From the NCBI RefSeq assembly GCF_030272615.1, contig NC_081412.1, positions 549,102,488 through 549,166,487 of the forward strand: DNA of 64,000 nucleotides, in the 5' to 3' direction. A model generated the notes under the pieces. The model did not search any database, was not told the DNA's origin, and worked only from the letters and a program-made list of their open reading frames with translations. Shown here piece by piece: positions 24,421 through 36,485 of this stretch. This DNA comes from Cryptomeria japonica. Taxonomy: Eukaryota > Streptophyta > Pinopsida > Cupressales > Cupressaceae. A program made the position numbers and the translations under genes. The stretch's first letter is position 1. Each line of letters opens with the position of its first letter.

Positions 24421-24722
24421 TTCCTTTTACTTGTGTCATTCATTCTTAAGAGGATCTCAATTTTAATTAAAATGAAAACATGAGCCATTCTTTTCTTTAA
24501 ATAATCTCTCGATATTTTTTATATAGACATAAAAAATAATTTTATGTTTATAGTTAGATAGCCATTTCTTCCTTTCACTTGTTTCATTCATTTGTAAGAG
24601 GATCTGAATTTTAATTAAAATGAAAAAATATGCCATTCTTTTCTTTAAATAATCTCTCGATATTTTTTATATATAGACCAAAAAAATTAATTTTATGTTT
24701 GTACTTATATAGCCATTTCTTT
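24421..24722. repeat. Intronic tandem duplication, 148-bp period
   Basis: Two adjacent copies beginning ttccttttacttgtgtcatt (24421) and ttcctttcacttgtttcatt (24569). They share the block 'aataatctctcgatat' and end near gccatttcttt. Same ABCB intron as the 88-bp duplication. Confidence 0.88.
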
Positions 24723-24846
24723 GACCAAAAATTATGAATGAAAATTAATTGCAGACATAAGAAAGTATTAATGGCTTTTCTATCACTATGTATTAATGTC
24801 TTCTTCTAAGGCGTAGCAGTTTCAACATGAGCAAATTTTAAAATGC

Positions 24847-25161
24847 CTTATCACCAAGAGATTCTTGGATAAGAAGAAAATCGGTAGTAAAGCTATCCAG
24901 AATAGCTCCAGTCCTTATCTGTGTATCGAACACTGCCACATCCTGCTTCAATATGGCTTCTAGATATTTATATCTCATCTTTGTAGTCTGCCTCTCTGCA
25001 GTATACAACCAACACGATATCTCTGCCACAGTTCAAAACTTATAAGATTTAGAACATGTTTCCATTTCTTCAATTCATTTCATTACCATGATTTATAATA
25101 TCTTACCTGCCCATACAACAACAAAAGCTGCTATACCGAGGTAAACTGTATACAAGGCATA
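24847..25161 (-). pseudogene. ABCB exons 2 and 3 (TMD1)
   Basis: Exon 2 (25107-25161) encodes YALYTVYLGIAAFVVVWA; exon 3 (24847-25022) continues EISCWLYTAERQ and the loop ILKQDVAVFDTQI, the ABCB 'RQD..FD' coupling region. Acceptor and donor phases join exactly (G|AG codon). The donor after exon 3 is GC (AAG|GCATTT) rather than GT, with the next exon starting in phase at 23914. GC-AG introns exist in plants, but this could also be decay. Confidence 0.75.
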
Positions 25162-25349
25162 CTGAAACAACGGATTACAATACATTAGTCATCAGTAGGA
25201 ATGCATTGAAAAGGACTAGACAGTGAACAGCCTGTTTGTTGTAGCCCATATAAACAAGTCCAGTGACACCCAAATATAAATTATTGAATCCCAACTGATG
25301 TTTCATAACATTATGAATTTTGAACCAAAAGACTGTGAAGAGAACAAAC

Positions 25350-25600
25350 CTCAGTTCTCTCTGTACTCGACCCTATTTCATTCATAAGTCCAGAGAAGAG
25401 TAAAGCGTAGATGGGAACGACAAGACCAGTTCCAACTGCTCCAAGTGTTCCCACAAGCATGAGAAGGCAATCAAGGGAATCTGCAAAGGAGAAAATATTA
25501 TAGAGTGGAAGAGAGAGAGAGCTATTGGATTTCCCTTCATAGCTTTTTTTGTTTCTTTTTCATTTCCTTTGGGACTGGCCTTTCTATCAGAAGCTCCTTC
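25350..25600 (-). pseudogene. ABCB exon 1 (N-terminus, first transmembrane helix)
   Basis: Contains the family block LPLYNIFSFADSLD, then a hydrophobic helix (CLLMLVGTLGAVGTGLVVPI), as at the start of TMD1. A normal donor (GAG|GTTTGT) ends it at 25350. Upstream of about 25550 the open frame is a different one (lysine- and glutamate-rich, with KASPKGNEKETKK), and the switch falls in a run of seven A. No convincing start codon is visible, so the 5' limit is uncertain. Indel slippage in the A-run is the likely lesion. Confidence 0.65.
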
Positions 25601-25627
25601 CAGTTTAAGGATTTGGGTACAAACCAA

Positions 25628-26214
25628 AAGCAGATATCTTTAAACTGATTTTCCGGAAAGTTATTTATGGTTGAAGAATTGGTAGATGAGCTCAAATTAA
25701 AGCAATTCCTTCTTAGTTTCTCCCGTCACGTCGTGATCAAAACTTACTTTTCTCGTTCGTTGAGGTACATCAGATCGTAGGATTTTTTCTTTCTGTGGGG
25801 CGGCATGATAAAGTGATGACAAATTTTGCGCTCCCTTTTTGTGTGATTCCTCAGCACTTGTTTGTTGCGCGGGCCTGTTTGAAAATGGGACGATTCTGTA
25901 TTAAACCCTTGGAGAAAGAAAAGCAAAACTAGCACTTGCATCTAAATAAGATTGAAGGATATGCCAATAGAAAATTAAAGGTTTAACATTATATAATTAG
26001 TCGTTTATATTAATGAAGATATTTTTCCTTTTTAAGTTTATTTTTTTTTATATTTTATATTGAAGAAGATTTAAACTAGACATCATTTAGATGTTTATAA
26101 TATGGACTTTACCATCTTGTTTTGAATTATCATATAATTAGTTACAAACTTTTGTTTATTTTTTTAAAAGTATTTGATAATTGTGAAAGATCTAAATAAC
26201 ATGATAGAATTGTT
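25628..26214. other. Upstream flank of the ABCB gene, no feature assigned
   Basis: Should contain the 5' UTR and promoter if exon 1 is correctly placed. I see no confident TATA box, initiation codon or other gene, and the short open frames lack coding character. Confidence 0.4.
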
Positions 26215-26230
26215 TGTGACAAAGTTGTTT

Positions 26231-26603
26231 TTGATTAGGATAAATAAGTTTTGAGGGGACCAGAAACCCGGTACAACAGATTTTGAAGGGACCTGAAACC
26301 CACGGACTTTTCAAGGATTTTTCAAGGATCCAACTCACTAACAGCAAGAACATATCCCAACCAAAAACACACTCTGGCTAAACCATGAGAGTGGATTTTA
26401 AGAGGCTCCCACAACCTAAAAAGGGTTTTATACGGCTCCCCCAACCAATGCACCCTTGAAGACTGCTAATAAGCAGCCCTTCCTTGCAAGAAGCAAGAAA
26501 CGTAGGGTTTTTCCAGGCTCCCTCAACCTTGAACGAGAGTTCAACAAATCTCCCACAGCCTAACAATAGATCACATGAATTAACATTAAGACTAACCAAC
26601 CAT
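26231..26603 (+). repeat. Dispersed 'gaggggac-gaaacc' repeat, copy 2 (retroposed)
   Basis: About 373 bp, starting ttgattaggataaataag and continuing with the same gttttgaggggacc/gaaaccc and 'ggctccc..aacc' modules as copy 1. It is flanked by a 16-nt direct repeat with one mismatch (tgtgacaaagttgttt 26215-26230; 26604-26619), as made by target-primed retroposition. No poly(A) tail or protein is evident, so it is a SINE-like or LINE-derived short retroposon of unknown source. Confidence 0.65.
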
Positions 26604-26756
26604 TGTGACAAAATTGTTTGTTTCTCTTCAATTTAAAATTAAGACTAATATTAAGAATCCATATAATCATCATTTAAGTCTATTTTACAATATGATCACA
26701 TGAATGGATAAAGCTAATTTTTAATCCATCTAAAATTAAATATTATTTTATTTGTT

Positions 26757-27030
26757 AGTTTTCACTTTAAGATGTGAGAAGTTTTCTAAATTTTATCAGC
26801 TTACAATATATTTTTTATTAAATTAAAAAGTTCATAAAATTAAAAAATAATTCTTTGGCAATAGAGTATATATTACCAAAGAAGACGATAATCTAAAATT
26901 AAGAATTTATAGAATATATATATTATCAAAGAATTATTTCTTAATTTTATTAACATTTTAATTTGGTAATAAATATACTATAAGCTGATTAATTTTAGAG
27001 AAATTATCACATCTTAAAGTGAAAGTTAAT
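26757..27030. mobile_element. Fold-back (MITE-like) element
   Basis: Two arms of about 130 bases are imperfect inverted copies. The left begins ttttcactttaagatgtga and the right ends with the complement of tttcactttaagatgtga; both continue with 'atcagctta', 'attaaaa' and 'aataattcttt'. No coding capacity. A TTA adjoins each end (ttag... / ...gttaa), compatible with a 3-bp or TA target duplication, but the superfamily is not decided. Confidence 0.65.
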
Positions 27031-27033
27031 ATG

Positions 27034-29942
27034 TATCAACATTTCTTGAGAAGTTAGGTTTTTCCAAGGCCTGGGTCAAATGGATTCATGCATGTATTTC
27101 TTCTGCAAGATTCTCGGTTTTAATTAATGGTTCTCCTTGTGGTTTTTTCACTTCCTCTAGGGGTTTGAGACAGGGAGATCCCCTTTCTCCCTTTTTTTTA
27201 TTTCTCCTAGTTGAAACCTTTAGTTGGGCTATTAGGGCTGCTAAAGTGGGGGACTTTGGAAAGGTATAAGGATTCAGATTATTCCCCAAAGTATTTCTCA
27301 TTGTCTCTTTGTAGATGATACTCTGTTATTTGGACATTCTTTGTTAGTAGAGGCAAAACTGATTAAAGGAATAATATAAAATTATGCATCATTTTCTGGG
27401 CAGAAAGTGAATGGTGATAAATCAAAGATTTTTTTTCCTTAATACATGACAACTGGTTCAGCATAGGTTGCAATCCTTTTGGGGATTTGAGACAGGAAAT
27501 CTTCCATGTACTTACCTTGGGATTCCTTTCTTTGTTAAACAGGATAGGATTGGTTTTTGGGATAAGATTATTTTGGTCATTTCTAAAAGAATTCTCTCAT
27601 GGAATCATAGATGGTTAACCTTGGTAGGTAAAATTGTTCTTATCAAGTCTATTTTGAATGTTGTTCCCATATATCTCATGTCTATTTTGGAGTCTCCAAA
27701 AAAAGCTATTGTTAGTTTACAAGATACTCTTAGAGATTTTCTTTGGAACAATAATAAAGATGGCAAGACGAAACTCTCTTTAGTTGCATGGGATAAGGTA
27801 TGCTTGCCTAAGGAACTTGGGGGAACAGGAATTCAGAGTCTGGAAAAATCAAAATTTAGTCTTAGGTGCTTAGTTGGTTTGGAAATTATATGACAAGCCT
27901 AGCTCCTTATGGGCACAGATTATGTTTGCCAGATATTTAAATAATGGACTAAGAGAGTACAATTTTAAAGTCTCAAATTTTCCTTCGGGTTCTGCTATTT
28001 GGAATTTCCTTTGTAAATGTAGATTAGTTATTTTGCCTCATCTCTCATGGATTGTTCATAATGGTAGAAAGGTCAGATTCTGGGATGAAGTATGGAATGG
28101 ACACACACCTTTGGTGAATATTAGGGATTGGTCTCCTCTGATCACTGTTCTTTCCTCCCTTTTGGGTGTTTTTGTAGTAGATTATTTTGAAATTGTGACT
28201 AGTGGACCCCTTAAGCTAGCTAGATGGAAGTCGATTGATTTATTAGATGATGTTGATCAAAGCATGAAATTAGATTTTGAGAAGATTTTGGGGGATAGAA
28301 TTGTATTTCTTTTTTATTATGAGGATGAACTTATTTGGACAAAGAATATTTCTGGTAAGTACACTGTTAAAGATGGTTACAACTCTCTTATGGTTGCTAA
28401 AGATTTATCATCTTGGCCTTATAAGTTGTTTTGGCATTCGGCTTGTCTTCCTAAAGCTGGAGTGTTTGCTTGGTTGGAAGTTCATGATATAGTCCTTACA
28501 GGTATGAGACTAGATAGGCTTGGTATTACTATTGTTTTCCCTTGTGTCCTTTGTAACAAAAATTTGGAATCTTTTTCACAATTGTTCCTACATTGTGATT
28601 ATGCTTATGAATGTCGGTAGTGGTTGTTTGAGAAGTTAAATATATACATTGTTATTGTTCAGGATCTCATTTCCCATTTTAGATCTTGGCCCTTTATGCT
28701 TGCCTCATCTTTTTATGCATGCCTTTGGATTATATCTCCATCTATTGTGATTTGGAATGTTTGGCTAGAGAGAAACAATAGGATATTTAAACGAACAAGG
28801 TCTCCTGTGTCCGAGTTTCTATTAAAAATTGAGTCTTCAATCTTTGAGGTTCCTTTGTTGTTTATTTATAAGAATTTGGAAAATCTTACTTCTTTTTCAC
28901 ACTGGGATAGTAGAGTTACTAGAGTTTGGAAGATGTTGTCAGTTTTACCCTCTCGTGGTTCAATTTTAAAAAAGAATGATGCAATAGGTAAGAGATGCTC
29001 TACTAGATGGAAACCTCCTCCGCAGGGGCACTTTAAACTGAATTTTGATGGGGCCTCTCGTGGTATCCTGGGCCGGTTGGGGTAGGCATGGTAATTTATG
29101 ATCACAATGAAAATTTTATTTGAGCTAAGTGTCATGCTATTGGTTTTAAAACTAACAATTATGCGGAATTTCATGCTATGTCTTTTGGATTGGATATGGC
29201 AATCTCTTTGGGAATTAAGGACTTAATAATTTAAGGTGATTCTATGGTGATTATTCAATGTGTTATGAAAAAGAAATCGAATTTTTGGAATTTGCAGTAT
29301 ATACTTGATCCCATTTTACAAAAATTAGAATTGTTTGAATCTTTCTTGGTATCCCATTGTTACAAAGAAGTTAATAAGATTGCGGATTATTTGGCAAATT
29401 TAGCCATTGATAGCAATGCTAATCAATGAGAGGTGGGTTTTGAGGAAATTCCTTCTAGGGTATGGGAAGGTTTGCAGCAATAGTTATATGATTTTCTTGA
29501 GTAATGTTGATGAAAATTTTTATGATGATAATTATTCCCGCTTTCCCCTTTCATTTCAAGTATTCATGTTCGTTGTCTGGAGGAGAGTTCGAGCTCATGG
29601 TATTTGATACAATAGTGTTTTCCCAAAAGTTTTTTGATACTTTCTTTTTTGGCTCATGGGATTTGGCACAAGGCTTTGGAAAATTTTGTCTTCTTCCATT
29701 GATAGCAGTTATGGAGTCTACATTTGAAAATTATCCGATGGGTTTTTTTGGCAAATTGTCATATGTGCTCTATGCAAAACTGATATTATATGTTTTGTGA
29801 CTGCATTTTGTATGTGGTTTTGGGTGGGGAGCATAAACTGATCCGTTAGATACTATAGGTTTATTTTATAAGCAGTGATCGAAGGTTTTCTTCCCAGGGT
29901 TCTTTCCTTTGGTATGCTCTTTGAATCCTGCGTAAAAAAAAA
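27034..29942 (+). mobile_element. 5'-truncated L1-like LINE with RNase H
   Basis: Begins within the reverse transcriptase: SARFSVLINGSPCG, then GLRQGDPLSPFLF (about 27160-27205) and the catalytic box FVDDTLLFG (about 27307-27333). Next come the thumb/connection (YLGIPFFVKQDRIGFW, about 27510), the zinc-binding RT-associated domain (LFWHSACLPKAGVFAWL; CVLCNKNLESFSQLFLHC, about 28420-28600) and RNase H (about 29025-29430) with NFDGASRG, NNYAEFHAM and GDSMVI, so the three catalytic acidic residues are kept. The endonuclease and ORF1 are missing. Several frame changes and stops interrupt it, for example between the GLRQGD and FVDD blocks and at about 28618. It ends in an A-run at 29934-29942 and adjoins the fold-back element. 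Confidence 0.88.
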
Positions 29943-30757
29943 ATTAATAAAAAAGTTTAGTGGAATAATCCACTTTTATTTAAAAAAAAAAAACATAATA
30001 AACACTATCTACACATAAAAACAAAGTGTTGTAGGATTCCAAATAATAATACAAAATACATGATGCTAGTGTAAGATTAAGAATATATATAAACATAATG
30101 TGAAAGACAAGGAAGAGAATCACCTACAAAAATATTATGAAAACCACAAGCAAAATCTAACATCATTACAAACAAATTAAAATTATTATTTCAAAAAAAT
30201 AACTTATTTTATAATTAAAACATATATTCTATCATTACGCATATATTTTAACTCAACTCGTTAACTACAAAATAAACTACATAAATGTATACATTAAGTT
30301 CAAATCGTTAACTACAAAATAAACTACATAGACAAATAACTTTAAGATTGTCCATTTCATTATTACAGTCATCCACAGAACTTTACTAGTTCAGATTAGA
30401 ATTAATTGTATATACAAATACATTGAATACATAATGTACTTCGTAAAAACTTTGACACTAATTTTCAGGCTAATACAATGGAGGAAGGAGTCATGAATAT
30501 ATGATCGAATTGGAAAAACAGGATTAGCACACACTTAAGAAGCAGAAAGTAACAAACGCCAACGAGTTGAATTTTTGGACATCTATATTAAGTGTTTTGA
30601 CAACGATACAATATGCTAAATCGTCTAGATCTAAAATACCTAATAATTTTAAATTTTTAATAACAAATAGATGATTCAGAACAAAGCATATGGGGACAGT
30701 CGTAAACACTGATCTTATTCCAACTCACAAATGAAGACAAAAACTAGAAGACCTTGT
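29943..30757. other. AT-rich intergenic stretch
   Basis: No coding frame or element end that I can support. Short A-runs at 29980-29995 may mark another decayed retroposon end. Confidence 0.5.
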
Positions 30758-30760
30758 AAG

Positions 30761-31028
30761 GTGTGTGGATTTGATTACCATTGACTACTATTTGCCAGGA
30801 TTGAATGGTTGTGATCTTCTAAAAACAATTAAAGGTAAATATTGCTCTACACTTTATCTTAGCTTTTTCACCAGCCTCAACACTCCTATGCTAACAGAAA
30901 GAACTGCAGTGTTCATTTTGATTGCTTCAAAGTCAATTTCTATAAAACAATATGTAGAAAGTAGAACATCTTAAGGAAATCCCACTTGTGATGATGTCTT
31001 CTAAATATGTACCCCATTGGATTAAAAG
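30761..31028 (+). pseudogene. Type-A response regulator fragment (two exons of the receiver domain)
   Basis: Exon 30761-30834 reads CVDLITIDYYLPGLNGCDLL and KTIK. Exon 30965-31028 reads HLKEIPLVMMSSKYVPHWIK. Together they match the receiver core of cytokinin type-A regulators ('[23 protein letters not shown]...EIPVVIMSSENVPxRI'): the phospho-acceptor aspartate (ID-Y), the P-G turn and the conserved serine (MSS) are present. The intron (30835-30964, GT-AG) has matching phase 1, and a donor follows at 31029, where this family also has an intron. The N-terminal DD-containing exon and the C-terminal lysine exon (EDFLLKP) are not found nearby, so the gene is partial, either a relic or spread by large introns. 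Confidence 0.65.
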
Positions 31029-31029
31029 G

Positions 31030-31790
31030 TAAAGTGGGCAGAGTTTGGCAGTGATCAGAGGAGGTGGTAAACCACTACACCTGCCAATAACTACTCATTC
31101 ACACTACTCTGTACGATAAATGGTGGTGAGAAGTGAATCAGATACAGTGCACTTGATAGTACATTTACTGTGAAGACTACTATCAGAGTCGGGAAAATGA
31201 AATATAGTGAGCAGATATAAACACATTTACTGCAAAGATAAATTATATCCAACTTGTATTCTAGCAAATTTTACAGACATGAAGATAGTTTCCCAGCAGC
31301 AGAAGCATGGTTTTCTAGCACCTGAAAGACGTTCTTACGCATGAGAAAAGTATTTAGGCTTCCTGTACGCGAGCTTTCTCACAAGGGAAGCCTATCAGCT
31401 AATTTTTTTTATAAAAGTACATTAGAAGATGCATGGTTGGATTGACATTATTATATGTGAAAGTTGATCTTAAAATAATATATATATCTACACTACATAT
31501 CAAAAGTCTTAATAGCTATTAAGTAATAAGAGCTATAGTGGTATATATTTATATTATATTTGTAAATTCAATATTTGTAAGAGATTGAGTTTAATTAGTT
31601 AAATTATTGGATTCTTAATATGCAACCCATGTTCAAATCTCAAGGGGACATCTCATATGGAATTCTAACTTGTGACTCTTGGTTTCCTGTAGGTTGTTTC
31701 TAGTGTGGTTACTTGAAAGGAGCTAGTATTAGTCTCATGGTTGTGCTCACATTAACCAAATATTTGTAAATATATAGAATTAGAACAAAG
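31030..31790. other. Intergenic or intronic stretch, nothing recognised
   Basis: No response-regulator C-terminal exon and no element ends. A small hairpin (31355-31394) is noted among the rejected items. Confidence 0.5.
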
Positions 31791-31793
31791 TAA

Positions 31794-33255
31794 TTTTTTT
31801 TTTTAGGCAGTGATGGAGGAGCATCATAATATTATTAATATATATAAATTTTACAACTCGGTTCATGGGGGCATGCCGATAGGAAAGAATCAGGCAAAGA
31901 AAACCCCCAACCGACCCCAAAAAAGATACCTATAGGCATTGAGTCAACATGAGTATGAACAAAATTACAACACCCAAAACTGACATTGGATTTACAACTT
32001 TGAACAACTTTACAACACCCAAATTGGACATTGGGTTTACAACCTTGAACAAATTCACAACATCCAAATTGGACATTGGGTTTACAACCTTAGAGAATTC
32101 AGAGCCAAAAGAGGGAAGACAACAATGAGTATGAAAACCATAAACTCACTCATGGATCGATCTGACATGGAATATGACTTATAATTTCTTCCTCCATATC
32201 CAGACTTGTAAATCTACCTTGAGTACTTGCCTTATAAAGTGTTGATGGAAGCTTCCTGTAATGTATTAAGAGCAACAACATAGGGGATATGATATTCAAA
32301 TTACACTGCAATCTCAAAAAACCTTTAATCAAAAAACCCTGCTGTGAAAAAAGTGAGAGCCCTGTAGAAGCCATATGGGAATTCATATAAACATACTGAG
32401 AGTCAAAAACAATGTTGAAACAGACTACCCAAGACTTTTTACTTTCTGATTCATCGGATGAAGCTACATCCATGGGCAAAGGAAATGAGGATAGGTAACC
32501 ATGTGGGTCAATATCAACATGGCTGTATAAATCCCATATCGCTTCAAATTTCAATTTAACTGTGGCATATAGATCTTCTCCAATTGTGGATCGGTGAATA
32601 TTTACCTAATTGAGAAAAGGGTAGGGGGAACTATGACTTAGACCATTTATAAAGGATAATAAAAACGAACGAGTTGGAGAATCATCTAGTAAGTCAATTC
32701 TATCCAAGAAGCCTCTAATCCTAGAATACCCTTCAAATACATTATAGGTTTTTAACTATGAGAGAAGTTCATCCCATGTGATAAATTCTGGATGAATGTA
32801 TGAACCAACCAGAAATTTAGTATACTCTGTATTCCATGATAAATCCATAATGTTGGATGCAAAATGGGAAGCATAATGCCAAGGAAGAGCAATCTTGTGA
32901 TCATAAAGCGAAGCATCTCCTAGCACCTCCGAAAGAGCTTTGTGAATATCATAACATGGAACAACAAAAATAATTTGCAATTGAATGGGCTTGTTACCTC
33001 TAAATTGCAAAGAATGAAATCTGCCACGCAAAGCCACCTAAGCCATAGCAAATTAAAACCCTTATACCTTATTTGTTCAGCAAAAGCCTTATTTATCCAA
33101 TATTTACATCTATCTTGGATCATATCCAATCTCACATGCGTGCCAAAACTGTGAGAAAATAAAAGCCAATAAGGCTGAGAAAAAACATGTCAAGTGCCAT
33201 GGCAATGGGTTTAATCATCTCAGAAATGAATGGCTACAGTCACGCCATGTGAGGA
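31794..33255 (-). mobile_element. LINE-like 3' region with unrecognised coding-like sequence
   Basis: On the minus strand the segment ends in a run of about 11 A (31794-31804), preceded by a 3' UTR containing 'tttcctatcggcatgccccc' and 'tgatgctcctcc', the style of a plant LINE 3' end. Upstream lie coding-like blocks in changing frames: INKAFAEQIRYKGFNLLWLRW (about 33100-33040), LQIIFVVPCYDIHKALSEVL and DHKIALPWHYASHF (about 32990-32870), and MKFEAIWDLYSHVDIDPHGY to HIPCQIDP (32554-32150). I do not recognise the protein, and it is not RNase H. Without the Sirevirus-like insertion at 33261-43668 it would be contiguous with the minus-strand LINE at 43674-46000. Confidence 0.45.
31963..32093. repeat. 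Three tandem 45-bp units
   Basis: Unit 'tttacaacacccaaattgga' plus 'cattgggtttacaaccttga' and a short joiner, present three times with a few differences, within the LINE-like 3' UTR. Confidence 0.8.
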
Positions 33256-33260
33256 GTTAT

Positions 33261-34943
33261 TGTTGGAAGTTGGTAGACTCTACGAGGGGGGGTGAATCAG
33301 AGTCTATAAAATTTTGACTCATTATATGATAAGTTATACTTTATGACCAAAACACAAAAGTTTTTTCAGAGATACGAATTATACACAAAACCTTTATGCA
33401 AGCATTCATTTCAGATCATTCAATATTAATTGATTGAGTAATCCTTTTGTGCTAAACTTCTTGACTTAATATGCAATAATGATCTAACTGAAAATAGATA
33501 AAGTTCCTGACTTGATTTTAAGAATACAATAAAATGTGCAACAGATAAACACATAATAAACAGAATAATTGAAAGTATCAGAGTTGAGCAACTAATGGAA
33601 CATATAAAACACATTTGACACATGACACAAAGATTTCATGAGTGGAAAACCCACTTGAGGTAGAAAAACCACTCGCCAAATGATTCCTTTTATTATTTCA
33701 AAGAGCACCAACTCTGTACACTGATTTTAAAAGTATCTACTTCAAGGAGCATCGACCCCTAAGTCTTATACAATTTCAAGAACAACTCAAATTTCAATCA
33801 CTAGTAACCGTATAGGTGCAATGTATCTTGCAACTACAAACTTATCAATGAGTTGAATGAGTTAAATATATCAACATAATCAAAAGATTTCATTATAGAG
33901 GGTAATCAATGCAACCTTACAACAATCAGAGATTACAATCTGTACTCTATATCATAACCAGAGCAGAATCAAGATCAAACAAACTTTTCTATAGAAACCC
34001 CTCTTTTTAAGATGTTCTGTTTTCTTTTTCCTCTACAAAAAAACTCACAATAATGTCCATCTTTATATGTAAATAGATTCAGCATATTGTGCAGAAGAAA
34101 ACCTCAAAGAAGAGTATTAAAACCTGGGTTAGGGTTACAAACTAAATACAATTGAAAAATAGATCTCACGGTTAAACCAACGGTTTTGTTGTTTCTTAAA
34201 ACAAATTTAAATGCTATGTATATGTCTAAAAGAGGATATTGAAAACAATAATGATTACTCTTAACAAACACTTCCATTCTGATTTCCAAAATGCGAAAAG
34301 AAATGAAATAACCAATCACAACAGAAATGTAAGCAAGTGTGGTTAACAAATTCAAAAAACCACCAAAGAGTAACTGTAAATTTTCCTCATTTTGTTATTT
34401 GCACTGCCTTGGTGAAATAAACGAAATAGAAAATGAAATGTAGAATATATTACCTATCATTGCTAACCAATAATCACCTGAAGAGGACTATAGCAAACCC
34501 CCAAAAATAATTCACACTATCCCAAGAAACAGAGCTGAAAATACCACCAAAAGATAACTTGAACTGAGTTGTTTAACATAGCAGAAAACTCACAAGTGCA
34601 GCCTTAAAGATAAGCCCTGCAATCACAAAATAGTTCATGGCGGCGGCTAGGGTTTGAGGTATGGAAGAAACACAGAAAAGATAAAGTCTTTCTTTCTTTT
34701 CAAACTTAACCAAGACTTTTAGCATCCGTGAATAAAAATGAACTTCATTTCAAATCCATAACACATTGCCTCCCACATGGATCATAATATCCAAGTGTTT
34801 TAAGTGCTTAGTCAAACAACCTGTTCACTCACCCTTTACTGCCATGCAACCACTTATTATGACAGATAAGATTCAAATTGAACCATTATTAATTTTAGCC
34901 ACGATGCACACTTTTTGGCATCAAGGTCAAAATGGGGTCAACA
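33261..34943 (-). repeat. 3' LTR of the minus-strand Sirevirus-like element
   Basis: 1683 bp. Read on the minus strand it starts TGTTGACCCC after a purine tract and ends CTTCCAACA, next to GTTAT. Confidence 0.92.
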
Positions 34944-36330
34944 AACTCCCCCTTTGTCCTTGATGGCAAAAACCATGCTAACAATGACTCGTTAATAAAA
35001 GTATGCCACAATAATATGTCACTTTATAACCACTGCCAATAATAAAGCTTGTCAAATATGCAGTATCAAGTATGACCATTGTATCAAATACCAATGGTAA
35101 GTCAAGAAAAACAATGCCAAGATCACTGTCAAGATCAGAAGCCAAGATACCAACACCAAAATGTTTGACTATCAAGAACCAAAGCAATCTATGCAAAATA
35201 GCAATATGAATCTACCAAGATATGTAAACACCAAAATGCCAAAACACATGTCAATGTTACAAGATTGCAAGATAGCCAATAATATCTGATGCTCTGCAAA
35301 AAGGATTAGAAAATCTGTTTGATGGCAACACACACAAGAGAACAAGAAACAAACATTAGTGTTAGCAACAAAAGATTATCCTAAATAGGCATATCAAGAG
35401 AGATATTAAGCATGAAATAGAAAGCATATAAACATAGAATAAAATAGCTAATCAAGATGCTCATAGTTGCTCCTCCCTTGTTCCTCTCCTCTCCAAGTCC
35501 CAAATGAGTGTAGCTCTCAGCTTTTAGCACTAGCCATGGATGCCATATGGAGATTCAAGATAGTTGAATATGATAAGCAAATGCTATGCAAGTGTAGATA
35601 GTGATGCTATGAGAAAGCTCTATGCTAATGCCAGTATAACAACAATACTCTAATGCTTCCTTTTTGCTTGAGGAGAAGGGTTATATTTATAGAAGAAATG
35701 GGGAAATGAAGGGTTAAGATTGAGTAATCTTAACAAGGGTTAGGATTGAAAGATATTCAATCCATATGAGAATTTCAACCCAATCCCATGTTGACAAGTG
35801 TCACCATGAGGAGGCTTGAGAGGAGAGATAAGGAGCATTAAATGCTTGAGGGGACATGATGGTTACCCTAGTCAAAGAAATAAATGCTTTGAAGAGACAC
35901 ATGGGTTTCATGAGGGTTAAGTTAGGGGTCAAAGTCCTTAACCATGGGTGCAAGTGGAATTAACCATTAATGGTCATGTAAGAGCCATAAGTGGTTTGGA
36001 AGACTTTAGAGGTTAATTTGTTGAACACACAAAACTTTAATTGCTTTTCAAAGACTTTGGAGTCTTTGAGAAGTGACTCCAATTTGCTTAGGAATGTGAC
36101 AATATTTAGGGGATGGATTAGGTTAATTAGGAAAGATTTAGAAGAATCTAGAAGGGGTTTAGGCATGCAAGTGGATTTTGTAGGAAAATGCAAGTGGGAA
36201 GAATTTTGGTATTTTCAATTAAAATAAAATCATTTATTTCAATTAAATGGTGTAATTTGCATTTGGATAAATATTTAAATAAATATTAATTTATTTAATT
36301 GAGAAAAAGGAAGATAAAGCATTAAAATGC

Positions 36331-36476
36331 TTGAAGACTTTGAGGGAAACCATTAAAGGCTTGAAGACTTTAAGGAAAACCATTAAAGTCTTAAGAAGAC
36401 TTTAAGGGAAGCCATTAAGTTTGAAGACTTTAAAGCCATCAAGTTTGAAGACTTTAAGGGAAACCATTAAAGGTTT
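36331..36476. repeat. Tandem ~30-bp units in the solo LTR
   Basis: Five degenerate copies of 'ttgaagactttaagggaaac' plus 'cattaaagg', 24-32 bases each. Confidence 0.8.
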
Positions 36477-36485
36477 CAAGTGGGT

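Noticed and set aside
31355-31394. Hairpin taggcttcc/ggaagccta as a microRNA precursor or terminator
   Set aside because: A stem of only 9-10 pairs with a 22-nt loop, far too short for a plant microRNA precursor, and a chance event in sequence this long.
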